64,000 nt of DNA, taken from Mesaphorura yosii. Its lineage: Eukaryota; Arthropoda; Collembola; Poduromorpha; Tullbergiidae. A program made the position numbers and the translations under genes. Below, piece after piece: positions 24,559 to 35,500 of this stretch. Below the pieces are notes generated by a model. That model searched no databases. It was not told the DNA's origin and saw only the letters and a list, made by a program, of their open reading frames with translations. Where the stretch lies: NCBI GenBank assembly GCA_009869945.1, contig WIXG01000166.1, forward strand, positions 1 through 64,000, written 5' to 3'. The number at the start of each line of letters is the position of its first letter. Positions within the stretch are counted from its first letter, which is position 1.

Positions 24559-25330
24559 TTTGCTGCTTGCTTGTGTATTCAAGAAATGCAAACTCGAGTT
24601 CTCACGGGAAATCCTTTCAGTAAGGCTACAAGCGGTTTTAATTTGGTTCACTGATGACACAAAGACAGAACACTGCACGTTAGTCCTGCTTCGGGATTTG
24701 TAACTTCGCCAAAGCGGGTTAAGCAATGTCCAGTAACTCTTGCACGGGTAAATTTTAGCTTTCAGAGCAGCACGTGAGAGACAAAGATTCCAATTTGACG
24801 TTTGTGCTGTTGGCCAATGTGTACACGAGCTCAAGTTGCACTAATACCCACTAATTTATCGTTTATAAATAAACGTTGGTTGAGAAATTCGTCTGAGCTT
24901 CTGCAATTACAAGAAAATGAGACTGCGCTCAAAGATCGGATTCTCCGCTCGGTTGCGATCATGCAAATGCCGTAGACCAATGCACAACTTCCGTCCTGGT
25001 ACTTTTCCTTCAAACCCGCTTGCTACCTTGAAAATATCCTGCTGCTGAAAAGCCAAGTTCAGGGTTAACTTTAGAAGTTGCGCAGAATAAGAAAGGAGTG
25101 TGAATACACGTATTATTAATGGTCTGATCTCAAATCTCATGCAAGACCAAAAAAATGAAACTGAGAGCACGAGCAACAATGAGAAAGGAGAATTTCTTGT
25201 AATTGCAGACAACAAAGCACTTGAGATTCGCTTTTGTTCGGCTACCTTTACAGTTTTCACGTAATTACGAACGTTATTGTTGAGGGGGGTCTGCACGGCC
25301 TGACGGGACTGATTTTCGTTCGAATCGGGA
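24559..25330 (-). promoter_or_regulatory. Pyruvate kinase 5' leader/promoter, possible alternative first exons
   Basis: Upstream of the proposed start several splice-like segments occur on the minus strand. One is a 63-nt segment ending with a donor at about 25246 (25247-25309). Another is an 18-nt segment flanked by ttttcag and GTAGCA near 25030-25047. Both would join in phase with the second pyruvate kinase exon, but no ATG opens that frame, so they are at most untranslated leader exons. Confidence 0.25.
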
Positions 25331-28300
25331 CAGAAGGAAAAAAGTGAGAGATGACGAAGGAAAAACCTAAACGCAAGGAACGAGCACGAGCTGAGTTAGT
25401 GCTCACCATTCAGCGAGGCTGCACTTATTTCGGTTTTGCGTTATCCTCCTAGCCTACTTACGGTTCCCATCCCAAGTTTTCGGAGCCCAAAAGAGCTCTG
25501 CGCTTGCTTTTAACGACCTAGTGAAGTCATGTTCCGTTCTGTACGAGAAACGCAGAGTAATATCGAAAGTAAAGTAGATTTCTGCATTCGGGTTTCATAC
25601 ACGGAACCGTGAACGTCCTTGAAAGAAGCGTGTGAGCTGTTTCTGTGCGATTTTTGGCGAACAGGGAACCGAACCATTGCATTTTCCGAGTGACGGTATG
25701 CGAATTTGGGCCATTGGCCACGGTACAAACTTTGATTCAAATCTTTGTGGAGGGAAACTGAGGACGTTCAGAATCAGCAAACCCGTGCAAGAATTACGGA
25801 CAAGTTACCCAATATTTCACTTATGGCGGTGCTTCTAACAGGTGGAGGTTCTGTGGATTGTGTCACCAATTACCAAGTCAACCAGCGTCCTTCGTATTAC
25901 ACGCTAGATTCAGCGATCTGCTGCTCTCACATATCGCACTGACTGACTGATTGGTTCGCAGTTCGTATGCAAGTGAGATTTGGATTGTACAGGCGAAAAT
26001 GATTGATCGAAGCGCATGTCAATGCGATGAGTCTGAAATGCATGTGACTTTTGTTTCGCAAATTAGTACTTCATTTCATTGTCTCATTAACGAATCGTAA
26101 ATTGACTTCGGCCTGTCATGTCTGCGAAGCCATGCCGACCGCCGGGTAGTTACGAAGGCCATGTGAGTTGCGAATGTCACATCATTCAAGTCATGCCTCT
26201 TTCTTTTATCATTTCATTATTACCTCAGAGGCCTCAGATGCTGCTGAGCACGATGTCCCATGCCCGTGAAAACCACAGACCATGACTGACTACCATGCCC
26301 GGCTTGTATGCAACCATTTCACAAAATTACAAAGTCAAAACCTCATATCACACATTTATAATTACGTCCAGCATGTAGGAGAAGAAAATAAGCCACATAC
26401 GTAGTTAGAATCGCTGCCTAGGCTTAAGCTTCGCTACGCAATGCAAATCACCAATCACGGCCGCGAACTCTACGATCAGGTGCATTGGCTGTGGCTAATT
26501 CCTGCAATTCGAACACGTATCATCGGCGTGTAATGAGGTCGCAATCTGATAACCCAGTTTTTACTAGCACAGTGCAACAGATTTCAATTGCAGAATTACA
26601 ATGTTTTGAAGAAGTGTCGCGAAATGCCGTAAAGTCGAAAGCTTTCTGTTGGTTGATTGCTAGCTTGTTCGGCTTCAATAAATTGTCTTAATGATTTGAG
26701 CTGCAGCTGTGAGATAGTTGTCGATCTTACCTTTATAGCAGAATTATCGGATTCCGATCAACACTAAAACGATTTTCAAGTCCACCCGGAGAGATTTTGC
26801 ACTTGTTTGAATTTCCAAGATGATGAATGGACTTGAACTTCTACGGCCTGCGGTAACTCCAAGACTAAACAATCACTTTGGAGGGTAACTTGCAGAGTGA
26901 TTGCACGCAGACGGAGGAAGTCTATATAAAGAAAAAATTAATTGGAGCAGTGAATTCGCTGAAGAATGTGTGAGCAGGGAATGAAAGGAAGTTATGGTCC
27001 AATGCACGATGTAATCACAAGGTCTCTCCATGCGTTCCATGTGTTAATGTTTGTGACTCCGGACTGTTGCACAAGGCACAAGTACAAGTGTTATGTAACA
27101 TTGGCTAACCCACAGAGAGAGTGTTCACTTGTACACTTGTCCTCATCTAATCCCACAAGCCAAACACAACGGCCAAGTTTGGTTTGACTTGGCATTGCAG
27201 TATTTAAATGCAAATTCAAGCACATTAATCCTCCCTCGTAAAGATCCTGAATAAATTGAGCTGAGCTAAAACTCTCAAGGACGAGGGACGCTGATGAATC
27301 CATTAACATTCTACTTTGCATGTCGGATATCGAATTGGACGGGCTACTATAAACAAACAGAAAGTGAGCTTACCTTTCAAATGATCCCAACTTGGCCGTC
27401 CATTTCCTGTTCCTGTCAGTGGCAAAACTGTAATGGGACTATTAAGAACAGCCACAGACAGGTTAAGAATTTAATGTCTGATGTATTTACCACGACTTAA
27501 TCACACTCAAGATAACACGCGTAGCTTCCAGCTGTGTGCCTTCTATCATTTGCATCTTCTATCATTTAGAAGAACCACGAGCCTTGCCATGAATCCAGCA
27601 TTTACGCAGTCCTTGCTTGTGGCCATGCACTTGCTCTCCACAGCGTTAATTAACATGTGCATGATGAATGAATCTATCGAACAAGTATCACAACTAAACA
27701 AGCTGAGCCGGCATCGGCACCTTGACATTTGACAAGTGAAAACTTGAAGCTTGTGGCATGGCTTCGCCATTTCCACTGCACGGCGATAAAATCGCACCGA
27801 GCGGAAACGTGTGATGACCATAATTAAATGATTAAATCAGGGTCTACCTCAAATGGAGCCATGATTCATGATTCTCGATGCTCCAGTCTGGACTAGCATG
27901 AGTCAGTCCATAAGCGCATTCATGTCAAGTAGATAAACTCGTGTTCGTGAACCATGAGCCATGCATCATTCTCCTACACCGTGTAAATATGAGCAGGATC
28001 GTGGGAATGATAAGCGATAAAGATACATAATTTCATTAGCAGAAGAAAAGTATTATGCTTAGTTTACTAGTTTTAGGAATAGAATTGGTTAGACCAGAAT
28101 TCATAATTGCTATCTACTTGCAAAAGCCTTGCAAAAGCGTCGGTTTTGCGATGTGCGTATGTTTATGCCTTTTTTTCGTAAATCCATCGGATGGAGACTT
28201 TAGCATAGAACTGACACTCTCTGGTCGTCGGCCAGTCTTGGTGAAAGTGCTGCATTTCAAGTTGTAACCTAAACGTTGAACCAGAACATTAATTACACAT

Positions 28301-28728
28301 GGAAGAAATTTGAACCTTGTCACTTGCCTATTTAATTAAAAAATGACAGTTATAATTTTTTCATTTTTTACACACAGTCTGGTAAAAATCGGTTAGTGTG
28401 TTAATGATTTGCAGTGGCCTTAAAACGCGACGAGATATCAATCCTGCAAATTCTGTTACTCCACATTCGTCGACTATCATCATTGCACGTGTTCAATCAT
28501 TTGAGATCATTGCGAATTCAGACTCCAAGACTTGAAACCAGGTTTGGACTGCGACCGGACACTGAGCTGCTAATCCAGAGGCATCGATAAAGCTGAGATT
28601 AACAAATGAACTAGGCGTAAGTATTGGTATTGGCATCTTTTTGTGCTCTCGTGATTTGCAATTTATTGTAATAACGTTCAATTCGTAGAAATCACTTCAA
28701 GACCTCAGCTGTGCGTTAAACGTCCGCG
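25331..28728. other. Gene-poor interval, nothing coding recognised
   Basis: About 3.4 kb with only short scattered open frames on both strands. A consensus TATATAAA occurs at 26923-26930 (plus) ahead of a 73-codon frame at 26966-27187, but without splice sites, a domain or other support. The right end must contain the promoter of the CENP-B-domain gene. Confidence 0.5.
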
Positions 28729-30121
28729 ATGGCTCTGCCTATACGTGGCCGTCGTCGTCCCGGCAAGGGTATCCACTGGCTGGACGAACTGGAGGAGGAG
28801 TACTTGGACCCTCCACTTAAGCCTATTGCCGGTGAAACGGAGTCACAGACAGATGGCATTGTTACACCCACTGGGCAGATAGAAGCACTACAACTGAATG
28901 GGTTTGACCGGAATGTGCCGGAAACAGCTGCCTCAACTCCCTCAACCCTGGAAGAAGAATCAGGACGTAAGTTGCAACCGTTGACGTCCGTGCGCCAGGA
29001 AACTTCGCGAGAAACCGGATGTCGTGTGAAATTAAGGATGTCAAGACCACAAATTTTTATGGACACAATGGAGGCTTGGTACCTGTCAGTTAAAAAGAGA
29101 CGAACTTTGACAAAGACTTTGTTAAAGCGAAAAGCTGTGCAAGTGGCTGCAAATATTCGTCTTGAAACGGGAAAGATTCCACGTGACTGGATATCTACTC
29201 TTCAGAAAAATGTTGGCCTCGAAGTATTTTCTCGACATAAAGGAGGTCGGAAAGCTAAGCCTGTGAAACCCCAGGCAATTCTGGACGACGACGATATTCC
29301 TACGAATAACTTGGACTCGGTGGATATTAAAAAGGAAATCAAGAAAAGAGACGATATGGTAAAACTCGAACTTTAAAGAGTAAAATTACTTTTCTCACTT
29401 TTCCGTTGAATTTTCTATTCCATGTGTAGAGAGTTACGTCGTGCGGAAGGATTATCAAAGCTCCAAAAGTCCTCATATTAACCAAGGGAGGATCTCACAC
29501 GCATGTGAAGGTCACGGAGGTGATAGACTTAACCCATGACGTGTATGAGTGTAAGACTTCGACTCAAGACAAAAGCAGTCAGGAAAAGAAGCCAAAGATA
29601 GTATGTGCCTTAATAATTTACAGTAGTGTAACTTCTCATGAACTTAACCGAGTTACATTCTCACTAAACCATTTCCCATGTCAGATTGACCGATCGGGAG
29701 AACTCCCGCCAACTTGGTGGATTGAAAAATACAATAGCACTGGCATTGCTCCACCACGCGAACTGGTATTTTACACGATCCAAGACAAAACAGTTGTCTA
29801 CTATGATTACGAGCTTCCAGAAAGCTATTATTCAAACTTTCGGACGGTAAGATTTACAACAATAGCTTTAAACAGCTGGTCCTGTTGCTTACTTGTAGAC
29901 GTTCTTTTTCCCACAGGAAAAGGAAGAAGGCGAAACTGCAGCCGTTGCAGATCTGGGACGCAGACAGATGCGGGTCGCTCATGACGGGAATAAATGTGAG
30001 TGGTGGGCGAAGAAATGTTAGGAAAGTTCGGCAGATTTTGGTCCTGAAGAGTAAAAATCTTTCAACAGGTTCGTTTTCGAGACTTTATTTGGACAATACC
30101 GGAGCCAACGCTTTTATTTAG
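28729..30121 (+). CDS. CENP-B-type DNA-binding domain protein with SUMO-interaction motif
   Basis: Five exons, 364 residues: 28729-29358, 29430-29600, 29685-29846, 29917-29995, 30069-30121, all phase-consistent. Residues 108-166 (from FMDTMEAWYLSVKKRR through KNVGLEVF) have the spacing of the HTH domain of CENP-B/Tc5/pogo-type proteins: an initial W about 10 residues into the helix, a kA..iA helix, then the second Trp of PRDWISTLQKNVGL. No DDE nuclease domain follows, so it is not an intact transposase; a host gene that captured the domain is likely. At residues 241-245 VIDLT followed by HD fits a SUMO-interaction motif. The rest (GELPPTWWIEKYN, ELVFYTIQDKTVVYYDYELP) I do not recognise. If the fourth intron is retained, a different end (EWWAKKC) at 30021 results. 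Probably nuclear DNA-binding, inferred. Confidence 0.75.
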
Positions 30122-30170
30122 AGATTCCTAGGCAAAGATATTAAGGCATTATGACACACATGTCAAATGC

Positions 30171-30251
30171 GTTTATTGACCTTGTTAAGAATTTTGTTAC
30201 ACTTACTATATTTGTTAGAAGCGGTAGCGTTTTCAGCTGACGTGTAATAAA
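30171..30251. terminator. Overlapping poly(A) signals of two convergent genes
   Basis: AATAAA on the plus strand at 30246-30251 (for the gene ending at 30121) and on the minus strand at 30172-30177 (for the gene ending at 30322). Each signal lies beyond the other, so the 3' UTRs overlap by roughly 70-100 nt. Confidence 0.6.
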
Positions 30252-30321
30252 TTAGAAATTGGTTTCAATTCTCGAGTACAGGATTTCATCAAATCATTGC
30301 TGTCATTGCTCACAAGCCCGG

Positions 30322-31045
30322 TCATTCGTTGTCGATCTTCGTTGTTGTTGTCGGAGTTTCATTCACGTGAGCGTCTGCAGAAATGCAGACTTCTTCAACG
30401 CGATTTCCATGTTCTATCAGCTGAACTTTCACTTGGATGTCAAGCTATTTGATCAAGAAAGCGGATCGGTTAATTCGCTTACAATTAACGAAGCTGAATT
30501 ATGTTATGGATATCTTACTCCTTCGAAAAGTGCAGTGACAGGCAATTCGTAGTGCAGTGTGTGTCTTTCTCCTGGCTCTATCGATGCTTCAACGATTTCA
30601 TCCAGAACAACCACGCTGGTATTCTCAGCCGTCCCGGTCACGACGACATTCCACAAGTCTCCACGCGTGCCTATAAAACACGCATCAGTATTAGTTAAGC
30701 AAGCTCGTGTGATTCACTGAAAAGCAAGCGAAGTAAATCGCTGCTAACTTGTTGAGAAGTCCACTTCAATTTCGTAAATGTTTTCCGGCAGAAGCTGGCA
30801 AGGCGTCCTGTCACAGCCTTCGACCCTCACTTGGTACACGCTGCCTCGCGAGCCTGGAGCCGGGTTAAGAAGTAATAAATCGACTCCTTCCTTTTACTTT
30901 ATGCACGGTTCGCGAGTTTTTACTTACCACAATCCTGCACTCCTTCGACTACCCCACGTGCATTTTGCGGGGCGGCGTGTAAGACGCTTGACCACGTTAT
31001 CAGTGCCAGCAGTTGGACCACAAAATTCTGAAGTTGGGGCCTCAT
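30322..31045 (-). CDS. Secreted ML-domain (MD-2/NPC2-like) lipid-binding protein
   Basis: Four exons, 165 residues: 30928-31045, 30749-30853, 30519-30670, 30322-30444; phases 1, 1, 0. A signal peptide (about residues 1-25, ending SVLHAAP) precedes the ML fold. Visible hallmarks: VQDCG, then VRVEGCDRTPCQL (the GC...PC pair), FSTSTRGDLWNVVVTG, HYELPVTALF, DIQVKVQLIEHGNRVEEVCIS. ML proteins bind lipids or sterols (NPC2), lipid A-like ligands (MD-2) or pheromones. The outer and first disulfide pairs are present, but the middle cysteine pair of NPC2 is absent (four cysteines in all). The tail (NETPTTTTKIDNE) is polar, with one N-glycosylation sequon; another is ENTS. The donor of intron 2 is GTTAGC, weaker than its neighbours. 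Confidence 0.88.
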
Positions 31046-31990
31046 TTCTGCCTCTCACGGAGCTTATGTATACTGGAGTAGTGAATTATGGTAGAGAATC
31101 CGTTCCAAACTCCGCCACTTCATTCGAGTCCAAAATTGGAAGCGGCCGCGTCATGTGCTGCACTTTTATCTGGATGGTATTTTTATCAGCTCCGCATTCC
31201 GCGTTCGAGTTTGCAAATCGTATACTCGTACCTGAGTCACATTTAACTTTGCACTTAAAGCTCTTGATGCTTCGTCACGTCCTCACAGCCATCCATTTCA
31301 AGTTCTTTCTACTAAAGAGACCATTGTTGTGCTGTTAATTGTCAGCGCATGACCGTATGAGGTATTTTATGTTTGCTGTGAATGCTAACAGGGTTCACCA
31401 ATTCATGAAGAGTCAGTCGTAAGAATAAATTGTTCTACTGCATGTGCAGATTAAACTTTATGCATAAAAATGATTGTAGAGATGATCGCCATTGTTCCAA
31501 TATCAAAAACTGAGATTTATTGTATTGTATTTTTCGGGTAAATGCGACAATGAGATTGCTGAGAATAAGCGGAGCAGATGCGTCAGTCTAAATACTAATT
31601 GTTGGCTGACAAGTTGCCACCTGTAACTTTTTACTTAAGGGATAAAATTGAAACCAAAAATGTAAGAAGTCTCCGTCGTGATTATAAAGATGCTAACATG
31701 AGAACGAGAGCCTACTCGCTACGCGTACCGTCGTTTTCCAGAATACCTTTTTCCTCAATACACTTTGTCACAATTTTTTTCCTCAAAAATACTTTTTGCC
31801 ACAATGTCTCATTACCACAATTCCTAAATTAAGTGAACATATGCAAGTACAGATAACTCAAATTCTAGACTTGAACTCTGTGAGTTATTAATAGGATATT
31901 GAATATTAAATAGGATGATGAAGATGGCAACTGCCGACGCAGAATCAGATTCCTGACGAGCTCGCATTTATCGCCTCTGTAATGCTATCG
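31046..31990. other. Promoter side of ML gene and distal 3' region of sulfatase gene
   Basis: No exon recognised. AT-rich, with poly-T runs near 31740-31810. The plus-strand open frame at 30778-31338 is the antisense of ML exons and is not a gene. Confidence 0.5.
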
Positions 31991-31994
31991 CTTG

Positions 31995-32000
31995 TTTATT
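31995..32000 (-). terminator. Likely poly(A) signal of the sulfatase gene
   Basis: AATAAA on the minus strand, 551 nt past the sulfatase stop; no nearer consensus signal was seen. Confidence 0.4.
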
Positions 32001-32040
32001 TAAATACGTGGTTTTATGCTTGCAAGTGATACAGCGAGGA

Positions 32041-32270
32041 AAGTATGCCAATACTTCGCAGGCAACTATATTGGCGTTTCATGGGAGGGCAATGTTTCCA
32101 ACCTTTTGGAATTGGTACACGAGATTTTCTGATGAAGTCCCAAGAACCAATAACAGCCTTGGCCATGAGGGTTGGCATTTCAAGCTCAATTGTTTCTTGT
32201 CCGGATGTCATCAGAATATGTTCAAGTGTATTGGGATGCTTTGGAAAGTGATAAAATGAATGCCCGACAG
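32041..32270 (+). pseudogene. Relic of a Mutator-like (MULE/FLYWCH-associated) transposase
   Basis: On the plus strand, codons around 32085-32250 read MFPTFWNWYTRFSDEVPRTN, then NS, LGH, EGWH and a Cys/His-containing segment. The W.NW...P-R-T-N-N-S...EGWH arrangement is the conserved C-terminal signature of MULE-type transposases and of FLYWCH proteins derived from them. Only about 75 codons remain, with a small insertion between NNS and EGWH and a stop soon after. There is no ATG-led full gene, so it is a decayed fragment. It lies antisense within the presumed sulfatase 3' UTR. The opposite strand of the same segment has a 96-codon frame (32014-32304) which I consider incidental. Confidence 0.5.
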
Positions 32271-32550
32271 TTGTGGCAAAAAGTACTTTCTGGAATTCGG
32301 TCATTGTGGAAAAGGACTATGGCATTCTGGAAACCGTTTTGTGGCAAAAGACGTAAGACCATTCGCTAATCACTAACCTCTTAGATCATCACAAATCCAT
32401 CATACAAAACGAACCATTTTATGAGAAATCGTGATGAGTATTTTGTACTAATTATGAACCAGCGCGTACATGAACACCGTCGATAATTTCTTCGAACACG
32501 GATCACATGAACTTAAAGGAAAAGATGCAATTTTCTTCCACATGTTTTGA

Positions 32551-35500
32551 TCACTGCTTCAGCTTTCGACTTGGGCGACCGTTCTCATCTCGAGTTCGAT
32601 TCTTCTTGTGTTTCTTCTTTCGGCTGAAATTAAGAAAGCAATGAGGGAATAGGTGAAGAAATGATCGAGATTGGAGGAAATAAAAAAAGAAATTTACCTG
32701 CCAAATATTCTCTCCCAAATTGACGGCTCCAACACCCTACTGGTTCGACTCCCACCATAATCCACACCGTGAATTCCGTCTGAGTCGGAAGCCCCAGTGT
32801 ATGCGTCTTCTCGATTAATGCTCTCTTTCCCGACGAAACAATCTTGGAGACCTTGACACTTTTTCAGCTTCAACAATGCCGCCAGCATCCAGTCCTCTTC
32901 GTGAGCTGGAAGCGTTTCGATCGTATTTCGCAACTGGTACGAGTCTGGGAAATTGAACGACAATTAAAAAAATTGAAGAATCCAGGGCCAGTTTGAACAA
33001 AAACAGAACCTTACCCTGATTCAAATCAAAGTACATTTTGAACCCCGTAATGAAGTGACAGTACAGATAATTGTGTGTGGAATTTATCGTCCGAATGCAA
33101 GAATACGTGTTGTTATTTGCATTCATGCAAAAGCAGAATGACTCCAAAGTCCATTTTGGTTCCGTGCGCCAGTGGCTGCGGTCGTGCCAGAAGCAGTTCA
33201 TTTTGTCTTCACTGCCACATGTCTCTGCCTCATGTCTTTCAGCCGAGTCGTTGATTCTGTGAAGAAATCTTTGCTTCTTTCTTAATTTTGAAAGCAACTT
33301 TTTCCGTTTCCTTTCTTCGCGTTCTTGTTGGCGCAACCATCGTGGACTGTCTCTAATTCCAGTACAATCACAGTCGTCATCACTGCTTCCACCAGAATTA
33401 AGCTGAGCATCGCTTGAACCTGAAAACATAGAGTTAACGACGACTTCGTCTTTTAACTGTTTGAACTGATTTTTTAAAGCCACTGTTGTCATCGACGTAC
33501 CCTTCCTCTGTCCCTTTACCCTTTTGCGACCATTTCTGTGGTTTCTTCCATTCTCACCATCGTCCTCACGCACTCTCTCTCGTCCCTCATTGGTCTGACT
33601 AGCTTTTGGCCTGTTTTCTCTGCTCTGGCTGCGAGCGACTTCTTCATTGTTGCGCCCATTGTTATTCTTCCTCAGTGGCTTCGTTGTCGTTGTTGCTTTC
33701 TTGGCTCCTCTTGTGTCTGGCAATGTAATAGAGTAGTCTGTCGGGTCAATTTCCCAAATGTCGTCCTCATCTTCAAACAATCCGTCGTGGTCTTCATAAT
33801 CTTCCAGAACCTCTTCGGAATGATCATGAAATGTTCTTGTGGATTGGCTCTGTTTCCGGTTTTCTTTCTTTCTACCGAAATTAGCATTTTTGGGGGTGTC
33901 AGCACCAGTTCCAGCCGCGGACGTGACCTCGTCAAGGTTTAAAATTGTTGTAAAGTCAATTTTTGGATAGAGGTTGAATGCGCTTAGGAATGTGACATTG
34001 TTTGCGCTTCCGCTGGCACCGGTAGGCGTGGGCAATGGAATAAGCGTAGGGACAGGAACGTTGTTATTCTTCACTTTCTTCGGTCGCTTGGAATGCCCTA
34101 CTGAAATTGGGAGAAACGAAGCAGCGGGAAGCGAGCTATGAGATGGACTTCTGAACATGTCGTGATTTCCTGACGGAGACGAGGCCCTGATGTCAGTGCT
34201 GCTGTTATAAAATTGTCCTGGTCCTGAGAACTTTCTTCTCATGCCTCGCCGTCTTTCACGAAGTTCTTCGATTCGGAGTTTCAGCGACTCGATTTCATCA
34301 TCAATCATTTGCCTTTCTCTTTCCCACTCGGTTTCGCCAGTAGAATTGTTCGCACTCCGCTTAGTTCGCGGGCACGCACATTTCCGGCCGTTTCGGTCGC
34401 GTCCGAATTCCTCGTTCGTGCCCGTGATGTTTAGTCCATAAGCGTACAGTGCAGTGTCTCGAATGAAGTCTTCGTCGTACCTGCATTTTCGAAATCGTAG
34501 TCGATTCTTTTCACGACGACAGTACTTCTTTTGCCCAAGATGGCAAGGATACGGATGAAGCTGACACAATGCAAGTTCAGTCGCCGTGGTCTCGTTCTCA
34601 ATTAAAGAAGGGTCTGGCGTTTTCGGTTGTTTTCTCCTCGTTTCTTGTCCCGCATCAAAAATATCTACGTGATTTGAGTTGCTTCTCATTGTTGTGGCAG
34701 GAGATGAGTCTCGATACTCCGAGTTTCGGTCAATCGGGTCGCGCCGCCCTGAGCTTTCTATGAGGAAACTGTGTATCCACTCCAAATCGCCTTCGTCATC
34801 AATATAATCATCTTCTCTGCTGCTGCTGTCTGTCGGTGCTTGTCCGGAATACTTTCTCAGGAGCTGTACCATTGACCTACCGTCCATATCGTCTGGCACG
34901 GGAAGATTTCCCAACTCCAAGAAAGTTGGCGCTAAATCAATGTTTAATACTGGCTCATGGATCATTGTTCCACCCGGTGGAGCGCTCTCAGCCCTTCCTT
35001 TCGGAGGTGACAAGAAGAACGGGACACGAATATCGAATTCATATGGCATTGATTTCCCTTTGACTAGACCAAATTGCCCGACGTGGTACCCGTGATCTGA
35101 GGTGTAAAACACGTACGTATTTTCAGAAAGACCAGACTCCTGCAGCAGATTCATAATCCTGGAAACGGCCAAGTCCACACTTTGCAGTGTTTGCAATCTC
35201 TTCGTCATGAGCATATTTGTGAAGTTCTTGAGTGTCGGATTCATTTTCGACGTCACGCGCAGTATCCACTGCTTGTCTAGGTTGGGCGCATGGTTGTAAC
35301 TCGGTGTGTGATGGGCGGTTGTGTTGAGGAACATGTCTTTGTACTCTGGGGCGGAATCTTCTGGACCGTGTGGAGACGGGAAACTTGCGACGAGCAAGAA
35401 TGGTTGCTGTATCCGACGCGTATTTGCCTGGCCCTTGCCATTGTCCCTACTTTCAGAACTCGATTTGATATTTTGGGTTGACACAGCAATCATTCTCCGA

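Noticed and set aside
30778-31338. 186-codon plus-strand frame
   Set aside because: It is the antisense of the spliced ML-domain exons, which have a signal peptide, conserved cysteines and phase-consistent junctions.
32014-32304. 96-codon minus-strand frame followed by AATAAA
   Set aside because: The plus strand of this segment carries the recognisable transposase signature, and the AATAAA is better explained as the sulfatase poly(A) site.
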